A stretch of 64,000 bases of DNA, taken from contig OY723283.1 of assembly GCA_963210315.1 (NCBI GenBank), positions 1,798,001 to 1,862,000 of the forward strand, written 5' to 3'. The notes below the pieces were generated by a model. It ran no database searches, was not told the DNA's origin, and saw nothing but the letters and a program-made list of their open reading frames with translations. This stretch comes from Rhynchopus euleeides (Eukaryota > Euglenozoa > Diplonemea > Diplonemida > Diplonemidae). Positions 9,981 through 21,400 of this stretch are shown in pieces (position 1 is the first letter of the stretch; each line of letters opens with the position of its first letter). The position numbers were made by a program, and so were the translations under genes.

Positions 9981-11656
9981 ATGCTCGCAGCTGAGGCGGT
10001 TGACTCCCTCATCCGGCTTCTGTCTGTGGGGGGCTCCGCGCACATCTATGACATCAACACCTACTGGCGGGCACGCGGGTACGACCGCGACCTTGGGGAT
10101 GTAGAGGGCTTCCTCATCGCACACCCGTGCGAGTTCGACATCGGCGCAGAGGGCATGGTGCGCAGGGCAGAGGACACCGCCGCGCACCCCGCCATGCCGG
10201 GGCTGGCTGCGCCACACCCAGGCGCCCTCCTGGGCCCCGTGCACCCTGCGGCTGCCACGCTGCCCCCTGCGCCCTCAGCCCTGCCTGCGCTGCAGTCACC
10301 GCCTGCGGGCGGCATGAGCCCCGCCAGCCAGATGGGCTTCCAGCAGGACCTGCTGCACAGCTCGCGCCAGCTGACCCAGGTGACTGTGGCGCCGGCGGCG
10401 ACATCGCCCCCCTGCTGGCCGCAGGCCTCGGAGAAGGTCGCCCCGCCACGCCCGGCATGCGTGTCGCCGCCGCCCCTCTCGCCTTCGGCTGCTGCTGCGG
10501 CGGCACCGCCTGCCGTGGGGCCGCGGTCCCCGCGGGGCATGTCGCCTGTGGTGGCGCCTGCTCTCGGCAACGCCAACGCGCCACTCCCTGCGAAGGGCGT
10601 GCTGGCGCAGTCGCTGGTGTCGTGGCTGGACAGCCTTGTCCTGCTGCATGGGCCCAGCGAGGTGGAGGGTATCGTGACGGGGTGGCTCGACTCCCGCGGG
10701 GCTGCCCAGGCCCCTCTGCTGCCAGCGGCGCAGCCGCTGCCACTGCCGCCGGCGCCGCCGGCGGTGCTGCCCGTGGTGGGGGCAGGGGAGGCTGTCATAG
10801 GGCTGCCGAGGAGGGTTGCGCCGCCACCGGTGCCGGTGTGTGAGGCGCCGAAGCTGATTCCCTACACCCCGCATCAGGAGTACCGTGGGGTGTTGGACCT
10901 GTTGCCTGCGGGGGGCGTGTCTGTCACGGCGAGTAGCGTGTCCGAAGGGAAGCCGGGTGATGTGGTGCAGTGTGAGCCGCGCCTCTTCTCGACGCAGAAC
11001 GAGAGGTTTTCGTGGTTCACCGTGGAGCTGCATGGGGCGCAGTGCTCCCCATCGCACTACACCCTGGCCTATGCGGTGCCGCCGCACATCCGGGGGATGC
11101 CGGCGGCCCATCTCTCGGAGAAGCCGCGCTCCTGGGTGCTGGAGGCGTCGAGTGATGGGTTGGCATACACTGTTCTGAGCGAGCATGTCGATGATGACGC
11201 GTTCGGGCCTCCCGAGCGCCCGCATGACGTTGTGGTTTCCTTCAAGATTCAGGATCCCGTATCCGGCCCGTATGTCAACCCGCCACCCCCCCCCCCCCCC
11301 CCACCCTTTCTCGTATGATGCCGACTTTATGGTCTTCAAAACGACAGTGAAGCCGAACAGGGAGGTCTTCTCTCGCTTCATTATAAAAGACTTCTTGTTG
11401 CGTGATCTGTTTATCCTGACAGTATCCCACCTACCCCTGCTGGAGGTACGACGCTGCTGCGAGCCTTCTTCCAACACCCCCCCCCTCTGCGATAAATCCC
11501 CCACCCTGCTGTGCTGTGATATCCACTTGTCTCTCTTCATCTCACCGCAGGTATTACCGCTTCTTCCGCGTGATGCAGACAGGGCCGAACACAGCGGCGA
11601 ACAACAAATTCTGCGCCTCCGGGTTTGAGCTGTACGGGCTGCTGCAGTTTGTGTAG
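9981..11656 (+). CDS. Proline-rich protein with C-terminal discoidin (F5/8 type C)-like domain
   Basis: Two exons, 9981-11269 and 11551-11656, joined by a phase-2 intron (donor GTATGT, acceptor CCGCAG) give 464 residues. Residues about 1-60 are ordered (IYDINTYWRARGYDRDL). Residues 60-285 are Ala/Pro-rich linker with segments SLVSWLDSLVLLH and GIVTGWLDSRG. The C-terminal 175 residues carry SWVLEASSDGLAYTVL, and across the splice junction YYRFFRVMQTGPN and CASGFELYG. These are hallmarks of the discoidin-like fold found in eukaryotic BTB/ubiquitin-ligase and scaffold proteins. The junction falls exactly before that conserved strand, which supports the intron. An in-frame ATG at 9813 would add 56 His/Pro-rich residues; I prefer 9981. 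No enzymatic domain is seen, so the role is likely binding or scaffolding. Confidence 0.75.
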
Positions 11657-12780
11657 AGGGGATGCGGCGGGGAGGGCCGCCAATTTCAAGCCAAACTAGG
11701 CCATCCCCTCCCCTCCCCTCATTCTTGTCTTGTATAACCAGAGAGCTCCCGGCATAGCGCAAGCCCCCCCCCCCCCTTTTTTAACCACAACAGGTCTCCC
11801 CTGTTCAGTGCCAAAGGAATATTGGGGGGGGGGGGCAGCGCTTTGGGGGCAGCATGCCGTGGTTGAGGGGGTTGCTATTCTTTTGCCTCCCCCTTACCCC
11901 TACCCCCCCTTACCTACACCTACATGCATTTAGAGTGAAGGGTAGGCCGGCTCTGGTTATCTTTTTTATTTCTCTGCAATTCTGCCTGCCCTCTGTGTCC
12001 CCTATTCTCGTTTGCTCCCCCTCCCAACCCCCAACCCCCAAACCCACTCGATCGTGGAACAGCCATTTCTACGTTGTACCCCACCCCCCTCCCCGTATCA
12101 AGCAAGGTCCGGGAGTGTGTGTCGTAGTCTTTCTCTTGTTAGAGCTATTTTTCTGCCCCGGGGGTTTTTTTGGCACACAAACGCAACGCGTTTTTTTTCT
12201 TTTTATTATCGAACGAGATTAACCCCCTCCCCCTTATTTTTTGCCTTCTCTGTTCTGCCCCTTCTATGTCACGCTCTCCAAAAGAACTGCATCGCAACCT
12301 GTCGATTTATTCTTTCTGCCAGAGGAGGGGGTGCCAAGCAATCTCGCTCCTCCCCTCCCCACCCCCCACCCCCACTCTGAGCGGAGAAAAGCTACAGAAG
12401 GGCAGAACCCAGGGGAGGTTTGGGAGGGGGTAGCCTGTGTGAAAGCTTCCCACCCCCCAGTGGCTGGCTTAACGCCGGGGTACTGTAAGCAGGGGGCTGG
12501 CCGGGGGGGGGGGGGGGGGAGAAAGCCTGACCTCCCCGCGGGCTGAGGTCAGGCTGGCGACCCAGGTTTTCAGGGTGACACCAGGATTTCCTCGAAATTT
12601 TGGGTGACCCCCACCCTGGTCGGGGGGGGGGGGGGTCCCTCACAAAGTGGGGGACAGGGGGGGGTACACTGGCTACCTCCCGCACCTGTAGGAAAGGACC
12701 CCCCCCCCCCCTTGTACCTGTACAGGGGGGGGGGTACTTTTACCCAATTGGCATTTCCCAGTAAGTGGTGTCAATAGGCA
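11657..12780. other. Spacer with homopolymer C/G runs
   Basis: Contains long C or G tracts (for example 11768-11778, 11826-11836, 12506-12520, 12625-12636) and no supported gene. Frames here are short and shift constantly. Confidence 0.5.
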
Positions 12781-12795
12781 CCCCATGGCCAAAAT

Positions 12796-13221
12796 GACCC
12801 CACCACAATCCGCACGGATCCCAAATATCCCAAAGAACGGGTTTTTGGAAAATCCGAGGGGGGGGTCCCTCTGGGTGGGTAGGTGGGGTGGGGTGTGGGC
12901 TGGTGAAGGTGGCTGCCTCCCAGTCACCTTCACCCATGACCAGTCCCTGAACCATACCCACGTTTCATGGGCGAAACTTGGCTCGTACACCACCAAAGTG
13001 ACCCCACTGTGATCCGCAAAAATTCCAAACATTCAGAAGAACGGGGTTTTGGAATACCCGAGGAGGGGGTCCCGCTGGGTGGGTGGGCTGGTGTGGCTGC
13101 CTCCCAGTCACATCCTCCTGGGGCCAGCCTCCTATGACCAGACCCTGAATCAGACCCACATTTCATGGGTGAAGCTTGACACCTCGACCCACAGTGTGAC
13201 CCCACTACGATCCGCACAGAT
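12796..13221. repeat. Degenerate ~200-bp tandem repeat
   Basis: Units begin GACCCCAC near 12796, 13000 and 13198, followed by ATCCGCA and then TTCCAAATA-type words. Spacing is 204 then 198 bp. Each full unit contains GGTCCCTCTGGGTGGG or its variant, and TTTCATGGGYGAA near its end. A third unit stops at about 13225; its continuation (GGGGGTCCCGCTG) appears at about 13935, so roughly 700 bp may have been inserted into it. A related fragment lies at 32109-32145. Confidence 0.75.
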
Positions 13222-15669
13222 TCCAAATAGTCACACCACGTCCCCACAGCGGCCTCCAAGTCCTGGGTAAGACGTTAAACTGCCTGGGGGGGCCGTCCCC
13301 GGACCATGACGGGTGCCTGCACCAGGAGTCTAGCACGGCCGTGGTCCAGGGCATGACCGAAAACTGCTTGGGTACCGAGGCTCCCCAGACCAGGATGGGT
13401 GGAGACACCTGGAGTCTAAATAGTCACACCACGTCAGGCCAGACCTTCGCATTGCACTCCGCGAAGACTGCCACACAGCCGCGGGGCAGGTGTGCAGCCT
13501 GTGGAAAACCTCGTACAGAAAAGACTGTAAGGGACGACAGCCCCGCCGAGGCGATACAGCGCCAGACGCGGCCCGAGTTTCTGGAGACCGACCGGGGAAC
13601 TGGTACGTCTTCAGGATAAGCGCCTCACAGAGGACTGATCCTCACCTGTGTGATCCGTGAACCTCAGCCCCATGGTGCTGGAGTGGAGCGGGTGCCTCGA
13701 CCTCTTTTCGGGTTTTTTCTGCTTCTTTATTTTCTTTTGGGTGCGTCCACCAAAGAAAACGTGGCCACCCACTCGCAGAGGCTCCCGAAAGCTCCAGCAT
13801 CAGCTCGAGGTTCATGGTGTAGATCGGTGTCTCCAGAAGAAGGGGATGTCCGGTCGAAGAAGACAAACGACGAAGACAACCACACAGGCCGCACAAAAAA
13901 AAAGTCAAAAGAAAGGGGTTTCGGAACACCCGAGGAGGGGGTCCCGCTGATTTTGGGTCACTTTCGGGTGGTGTCAGGTACCTGGAGTGACCGCAGGTAG
14001 CCCATTTTCAGGGGTGGGAGCCCTACTCGTACGTCACCCAGATTCAGCCCAAACCGTGCACCTCGGGTGCACGGTCGCCGGCAGCGCGCGGGCACCCGGA
14101 AACAGGCCGCATTTGCGCGCGCTGCCTGCACCCTGCACGCCAGCCCCCCCCCCCCCCCCCCCCCCGGGGCTGTAAGCGACCCCCCAGAAAATTACCCCAG
14201 CCACTGCCACCCCCCCCCCCTAGGGACCGTCTTAAGGTACCGAAATCCGTCAAAATTACGACATTTTTCGACATAGGCAATTTTCCACCATAAACCCTCC
14301 AAAAATGCTGAAAAAGTGGCCAGACCACCCCAGAAACCGCCCCTGGGTGTGGGACACCCACTTTGGTGCCCCGGAACGCGGCTGAAACGCTGTGTTGAAA
14401 AAAATGTCATGGTTTGGTACCGAATCCCTCCCCGGCTGAGTCTCCCGAGCACCCTGTCACCTGCGCCATCAACATCCCCCGTTATGTACCACGTCCTGCC
14501 GCCTCTGATGAGGCATCTGGGCACTACCGGGCCAAAAAAATGGCATTTCAGCGAGTGTTCTGTCAGGTTTCTGCCGATATCCTCAACAAGACCGGGGTGT
14601 GTCTGCGAATGCAAGGGCGTCGCTCGGGAGGCGTTATTATGTGCCCTCCCCGAGGTGTCGGATGCATCGGGAACTTCATCAGGGGAAACGGCAACAGCGA
14701 AGTGGGTGTGGTGTATCAACTGTGTCACCCCGGCTCTACGGCACTGCAGTGACACTTCTCAGTGACGATGATCCCCGTCATCTGCACCATCACCCCCACT
14801 TACGCGTTTCATTGCAGCACTGAAAGAGCTAAAAGAGATGCCGGACGACGGCCAGAATGCTGGGGAACTCAGCCGCAGATGGAAAGGAGAGGCTGGAGAC
14901 GGTGCGCGAGTGGATTTTGGGGCTGGCGTCTTTGGAAAATATGCCGGTGTGGGTTCCAAAGCCTTATTCGGTGTACAAACCGCCAGGCGCAGTGGTCGGT
15001 GGACGCTGCAGCAAGTGTTATCAGGAAATACTGGCGAGAAGACGCTCCTTCCCAAGCTTGTCACACCCATTTGCTCCCAAATTGAACCGGAGGCATCAGT
15101 GCCCACCCAAGACAAGAAAAGGCGGCATGTTGCAGGCAAGTTGGGCGGGACGGGCTCGGAAGGGTGGTTCGGATGAGGGGGCCGGAACCAAACCGTGACA
15201 CTTTTTTGAGCATGGTCACGGATTGGCTCAGAAGTGGCCAAATACCCCCAACAACCACCCAGACCGCCCCCAAATATTCCCAGGGGCCGGGGTTTCAAGT
15301 TTACAGCCATTTTGTGCGTGTTCCTCGCCTATGTGAAAAATCCCGTAATTTTCCCCCCTTAAGGTTTTCCCTACCCCCCCCCCCCCCCCCTTTACCTTTT
15401 TCACTAGATCAAAAAAGCTGTGTGTTTGTGTGTGTGTGTGTGATGGGCATCGGAAGATCACCCTCGCCCCGGCTCTTCCCCTCACCCCCCCCCCCCCCCT
15501 TCCCCCCTTCACCCTTGCTGCCCAGAAGCTCTCTCTGATTCATCCCATATCTTGTGCAGTCAGTCAGCGCCTCACTGTGTTAGATTCTAAATTCACAATC
15601 AGAAGCCCACCTCTCCTCCCCCATAGGGTTGCGGAGGAGCAACAGGTTTGTTCAGGGTTATAGGGTAGA
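13222..15669. other. Spacer, probably decayed repeat DNA
   Basis: No supported gene. AAATAGTCACACCACGTC occurs twice (about 13226 and 13417). A C-tract of about 26 lies at 14142-14165. Diverged inverted arms flank 14425-15180 (ACCAAACCRTGACA on both sides, pointing outward). A frame around 14838-15176 is open for 112 codons after a CAG acceptor-like site but shows no recognisable domain, so I do not call it a gene. Confidence 0.45.
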
Positions 15670-16011
15670 ATGAGCTCAGGCCACCACAGGCGGGCGGTGC
15701 GGGTGTACAGATCGCTGATGCGTCTGGCCACCCGGTACCCAGAGAGTGAGATTGCGTGGGAGAACAATCGTATCCCGATGTCCGATGATCTGCGTGTCGA
15801 GATCCGGAGTGCTTTCCGGGAGAACATGGATGAGAAGGATCCTGAAGTGGTGCAGAAGCAGCTGAAGGAGGCGGAACGGCTGAAGCGGATGCTGGAGATG
15901 ACGCTGCAGGACGGCTTCTTCAGGATGTACCCCACACTCCGGCCGTACCACACCTGGACCGGCCTGACCTCCTCAGAATTAAATGCGCTGAAGGAAGTTC
16001 CGAAAAAATAA
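15670..16011 (+). CDS. LYR-motif protein (mitochondrial complex/Fe-S assembly factor family)
   Basis: Single exon, 113 residues, near the usual length for this family. The N-terminus has AVRVYRSLMRLATRYP, the L/V-Y-R signature with a following basic helix. IRSAFRENMDEKDPEVVQ and KEAERLKRMLEM match the second and third helices of LYR proteins. Family members act in the mitochondrial matrix as adaptors that, with acyl carrier protein, assemble respiratory complexes or deliver iron-sulfur clusters; which complex this one serves cannot be read from the sequence. The start is the first ATG after in-frame stops. The tail from residue 80 (RMYPTLRPYHTW) is unlike the human LYRM proteins I know and may be lineage-specific. 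Confidence 0.75.
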   Translation: MSSGHHRRAVRVYRSLMRLATRYPESEIAWENNRIPMSDDLRVEIRSAFRENMDEKDPEVVQKQLKEAERLKRMLEMTLQDGFFRMYPTLRPYHTWTGLTSSELNALKEVPKK

Positions 16012-16973
16012 AAACCCACCCACCCACCCACCCCCCCCCCCCCCACCCTCTCACTTCTCTGTCTGATCACCCTCGCCCAGCTGACTACCCTACTTGCCAC
16101 CTCACAGCTGGGCGTGGCTGCTGTGGCTGTGCCTGTTATTACTCCGACTTGTCAAGCCGCAGCGAGGGGGTGTGTGGGGTGTGTGGTGGCGGCGGACACC
16201 CGATGTTGCAATCAGGACCCGAGGGGGGGTGGGAGTCGTCGGTGCACACTGCAGGGCGTGGGGGGGTGGGGGTGGGGGTGGGAATTTGTATGCGGCAGTC
16301 GGCGATTGCCCTGCCCCCCCCCCTCCTGGTTTGCGCAGAAGAAGCCATCCCCATGTCAACATTCTTCTAGTCATCGCGCCCTCCTGCAGTTCTTGGTGGT
16401 CGTGTGAATGATGGGGTTCTCTGTCGGAGTGTTGCACGGTATTGCACAAAGTGGTGCTCAAAAAGCAGGCACCCCACCCACCCATCCATCCCCACCGTGT
16501 TCAGCCTTTCTATTCCGTGGGCTCAACAAAAAGTAGCCTGGAGCTGCCAAAATCCCAAAGTTGCTGGGCAGGGGTGTTCGGCGTCCACCGTATAGCGAAA
16601 GCCTTCAACACATTGTTGCCAGCAATTCAACACAACCACACCAGACCACACCCAGGGGCAACTTATTGTCAACCCTACACAACTGCAAGGTAGGCTGCAA
16701 GGCAGGCCACAGGCGCTTCGCAGCCCTCCCCCTGCCGCGCCTGTCCTGCATAGCGACGCGGGGTGGTGCCTCCAGCTCGAGCCCCCCCTGAGTGTTTCAA
16801 GCCGGCCCTGGTAACATGCGTTGACATCCCGTCTCCCTTAAGGACGACGGGCGAAAGGTGAGCCGAACCAAATTCGCCGCCGGCACCCCCTCCCCCTCCA
16901 CCTGAGCTTATTTTCCCCTTTTGTTTCAAATCCTCCAACGAAAGGGGTTCAAAAAAAGAAGTTCTTCAATAAG
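16012..16973. other. Spacer between LYR gene and unknown basic gene
   Basis: Pyrimidine-rich start (16015-16045), G-rich and C-rich patches, no supported gene. Small open frames overlap on both strands without motifs. Confidence 0.45.
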
Positions 16974-17513
16974 ATGAAGCAAATGGCATCGGATCTGCTA
17001 CGGCAGGTGACTGTGTCGTGCGGGCTGCTTCCGCAGAGCATGCACTACACACAGAAGGATAACTACGAGAGGTTTTTGGATGACATATTCCAGAAGGAGG
17101 ATCCTGTATGCCTCAATCTACGGCAGAAGACGGGGCGGTCACAGGGGCGTGTGCGCAGAGGCCTGGCACGTCGGAACCTCGATGACCTGCTGGGTGACGA
17201 GCCGAAGTCCCCAGGATGCGAACGCCTCGAGGTGGCGCCGCTTGTCCACTCTGTTGGCGGGAAGGAGAGGCGGGCCAAGCCCCCGGATCATGACGCGCGT
17301 GCGCTCGTCCCCCGTCCGGCGCGCAGCCTTGACGTTTCCAAACGCCTTGTCCGCGTCACACGGCACGAGATGGTCTTCTCATGGAAAGGGGTGCAGGTCC
17401 CCCTCGTCAAAAAGGAGACCCGCCCAGGGCAGAGGTCGTCTGAGGCACCCCGGCTACCTCCGTGCCCTGTGCGGCGCCCGTCGAAATGTGAGGGTTTCAC
17501 GTCGATTATATAG
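16974..17513 (+). CDS. Unknown basic protein, 179 residues
   Basis: Single open frame beginning MKQMASDLLRQVTVSCGLL, preceded by AATAAG. The first 60 residues look like a folded region (HYTQKDNYERFLDDIFQKED); the remainder is rich in Arg and Pro. It resembles no family I recognise. Third-position G/C preference resembles neighbouring genes, the main support for coding. It could be one exon of a larger gene, since no conserved domain anchors either end. Confidence 0.45.
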   Translation: MKQMASDLLRQVTVSCGLLPQSMHYTQKDNYERFLDDIFQKEDPVCLNLRQKTGRSQGRVRRGLARRNLDDLLGDEPKSPGCERLEVAPLVHSVGGKERRAKPPDHDARALVPRPARSLDVSKRLVRVTRHEMVFSWKGVQVPLVKKETRPGQRSSEAPRLPPCPVRRPSKCEGFTSII

Positions 17514-18441
17514 CCAGCCGATCCGGTGCGGGATATGGTTCTCAAAGTGAGGGGATGGGATGGGGTCCGGGGCGTTTGGTGGGGGTTGGGGGCCCTGATG
17601 AGTATCGTCCTGCAGATGTCACCCTGGCGTCATCCGCCCGGCGATGGGTCATGGTGTCTGGGGGAGGCGGGGTGGGAGTGGGGTGTTGAAGATTCTGTTG
17701 TGTTCTACTGCCCGGGCTTCTCCCAGCCGCCCAAGGGTGGGGGTGAGAGGAGAAATCCCAGCACCGAATCCGTAGGGGGCTGTGTTATATTTTTGTCCTT
17801 GCAAACAACAAAAGAGGGGCTCAAAGCCTTCTCTTCTGCCGTAAGAGAATTCAGGTTTTTGACTCTGTGTCGTTATGTGCGCGATGTGTCACCTCACACC
17901 CCCCCCTCAGCACTATTTAGTTCTCTTCATTTCCACTGTTCAGCCTCCAGCGGTTCTCCTTGCCTGAGGGACGATTGATTATTTGCCTCGGGCCCCGTAT
18001 CTCATCCCGGGTAGAGGAGTGCCCCGCATGATTTCTTTTCTGGCTTTGAATAGCTATGCTGTGCCGACGTGCCGCAGTCCCGAAGGCATCTGTGTCTGCT
18101 GTGAACTGTTCTCCACTGTTCCTTCATACAATTCGAGGTTTCGGTTTCAAGCCGAGGGGAGGGGGGAGAGGACTTAGAAGGTTTCACTCCATACGACACC
18201 AGCGCGTGCTGCTGCAGCTTCTGCTGTACGGCGACCTTCCGCACGTGTCAGGGCTGAGAGTACCAAGATCAGCCGGCTGTATCTCGTCTTTTGCTTCGGA
18301 TTAATCCCATCTGCCGATCGCATTGCATGCTGTGTGCCCCACGTCAGGTTGCCCCTCCGGTCATGCGTGTTACCCACCTACCCATCCACCCCCTCCTGCA
18401 GGAAGGCACGGCGGCAGCGCCGCCGCGCGCATGCCACACCG
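17514..18441. other. Spacer/5' leader upstream of the giant FYVE gene
   Basis: No supported gene. Just upstream of the next ATG lies CCCCCTCCTGCAG at about 18388-18400. This could be a splice acceptor for a 5' UTR intron or for trans-splicing, leaving a leader of about 40 bases. Confidence 0.4.
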
Positions 18442-21400
18442 ATGGACGACGATGCGATGGTGTGGGACGACGAGGATGAGGAGGAGGAAGGGTCAGACAC
18501 CGGGCCTCAGCCCCCGCGCCAAGCCCCACCTCCGGTGACACCTGCAGCCGACACCGGCAGCGACGGGTGGGACATCGACCCCGAGGAGGAGGAGGAGGAG
18601 GACGACGGCGGGAAGGGGACGACGGGTGGGCACCCTGGTGACACCGCCACCACCGCTCCAACACCCGGTGCGACGCACACCGACGAATGGGATGTGGATG
18701 TGGATGAGGAGGAGGATGAAGATGAAGATGACGCCAAGCCGGCTGCGCCTGCCCTGAGTCCACAGGGTGCTGGTGGCGATGATGATGATGACGACGATGA
18801 TGACGATGACATCGACGAGGAGGCCCTGCTCGCCCAGATCCGCGCCGCCGTTGCTGCCGGGGCTGCGAACAGCGGGAAGGCGGCCCCCGCCCCACCCCAG
18901 GCAGCACCGGCACCTGCCGCAGGCAGCGCCGACCCCCAAAAGGAGGAGGGGTGGGAGGTCGACGAGGAGGAGGAGGAGAGCGAGGGAGATGGTGGCGGTG
19001 CTGCTGGACTGCCGCAGCAGCAGCAGACTCAGCAGCCCCCTGCCGCCGGCGATGGGATGGAGTGGGACGAGGAGGAGGAGGAGGACACTGCCCCTCGCGC
19101 TGCTGCTACCACCACCACCGCCGCGACCACCGCCACGCCCGACCAGGGTGTGATGCAGTGGGACGAGGAGGAGGAGGAGGATGGCGGCACGCAGAACCCT
19201 CCTGACAGCACCCCTGCCGCCACCGCCATCACCCCTGTCCAGGGCGGGATGGAGTGGGACGAGGAGGAGGAAGAGGATGAGGACACTGCCCCTCGCGCTG
19301 CCGCCGCCACCACCACCGCCACCGCTACACCTGTCCAGGGCGGGATGCAGTGGGACGAGGAGGAGGAAGAGGATGAGGACACTGCCCCTCGCGCTGCCGC
19401 CGCCACCACCACCGCCACCGCTACACCTGTCCAGGGCGGGATGCAGTGGGACGAGGAGGAGGAAGAGGATGAGGACACTGCCCCTCGCGCTGCCGCCGCC
19501 ACCACCACCGCCACCGCTACACCTGTCCAGGGCGGGATGCAGTGGGACGAGGAGGAGGAGGAGGAGGATGAAAGCGGGGCCGTGCCGCCCTCCTGCGGTG
19601 CCCAGCCCGGCGAGGCACCGCCCCCACAGACACCCCTCAGCGATCTGTCATCGAGTGTCGACGAGGAGGCGTTGCTGGCGCAGCTCCGCGCGCTGCGGTT
19701 TGAAGAGCCCCCTCCCCGCCCTCCTGCCACCACCGCCGCCACCACCCCTGACACCGCAGCGCAGTGGCACACACGCCTGCAGAGCCACATCGCAGCACAC
19801 GAGGCTCCGAAGATGGAGGCGTGGCGTGCGATCCTCTCGGAGAACACCACCTCCTCCTCTACCCAAGACATCCACTGGCCTGCCAAGCTGCGGCAGCAGC
19901 TGCAGGCGGCTGCCCCAAGGCTCACCCTCGAGGCGCGTGAGGCACTCCGCAGAGAACGCCGCCTGGAGAGGCTGGCGTCCTCCTCCACACCCGCCACCCC
20001 TCTCAGCCCCACCACGCCTGCCTCACCGCCGGAGGCGCCCGCCAGAAGCGTCGCCAGCCGGAGCTCCTCGCCGGAGGAGGGGTGCGAGGTGTCGCCCCCC
20101 ACGACAGAGGCGCAGTCACCCCGGAATGCCATGCAGCACTCCCCCAGCAGCACCGGGTCCTGCCCTCTGGAGGGCCTGGAGGCGGCAGTGAAGGCTGAGG
20201 CCTCGGGGCAGAAACCCCCTGTCACTGCCCTGCCAGGACCTCCCTCACCTGGCGCTGCGGAGCAGGCAGGTGGGGCGCAGGCCGGGGAGGAGGAGGTGGA
20301 AGAGGGGGTTGCAGAGCCCGAGCCGTGGAGGGATGTGTCTGGCGATGCGGTGGCGGATGCGGCGTGCGCCAGGCTGCTCGGAGGAGCGGATCGCGTGCGT
20401 GCGGAGTGCCGCGGGGCGTTGGGGCAGCTCAGCACCGGGGCTGTGATGGAGGGGCCCGAACTGGAGGCACCTCCGGCAAACCCCCCCGTCGACCCCAAGG
20501 AATACGCCAACAACGGGCTTGTCGGGGCGGAGGTCGCGGCATGGCTGTTCGACGTGCCCTACGAAGATGGGTCTTCCCCATCCGCTGCACTGCCTTCAGA
20601 GGGGTTGCAAAACAAACCGCGTGTGGATGCGGAGGACGGCATCACGACAGCCGACCCCATGGAGCTTCCCTTGGATGGGTGTGGGGGTGAGGCAGTTCCG
20701 GAGGCTGGTGATATGGCTGTGGCTGCGCAGAGTGTACGGAGTGCTGACAGTGCTGCTGAGGGCGTGTCTCCTCTCAGCAGGGAGGAGCGGCGTGCAGCGA
20801 GGCAGGAGATGCGGCAGCAGAAGCATTCAAAGGAGTGCCGGAAGTCGTGGGATGCAGTGGAGCGGGCCGTCTTCCGCGCCTGCTCCACACACGACGGGGC
20901 GCACGAAGCGCGCGACGAGGCGTTTATCCAAAGGGAGGCTCTCATCAGCTCCGCCTCCATCTTCTCCCCGAGCCCTGCTGCTGCGGAGGCACCCGCGACC
21001 CCACCCACAGCACCCACGCCTGCGCCTGCACCTGCCCTGCCCCCCGCGTCTCCGCCCCACGCCCCTGCCACTCCTGACCAGAGCGGGGTGCAGGGTGAGG
21101 GTGTGCAGGCTGCGGAGGAGGGGCCCTGCAGGAGCGACTCTCCCGGTCACCAGGAGGGTGAGGAGGAGGAGGGGGGGGCGCAGGCTGGCAGCGCGTCGCC
21201 GGGCAGCAGTCCCTCATGCAGGGCGCCGTCGCTTGACTATCTCAACGGAGGGGGGGCTGCGCTGTGCGTCTCGCCAGTGCGGCGGCCCGCGTCTCCTCCT
21301 GTGGCGGGTGACGCTAGCCCCGACCCCGCGCACAGAAGCTGGACGTATTTGGCACTTGAAAGGCCGCACCTCCACCCCGACCCCATTGCCAGCCAGCGCA

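Noticed and set aside
14838-15176. 112-codon frame after a CAG site
   Set aside because: No recognisable domain and no confident partner exon; it lies between diverged repeat arms.
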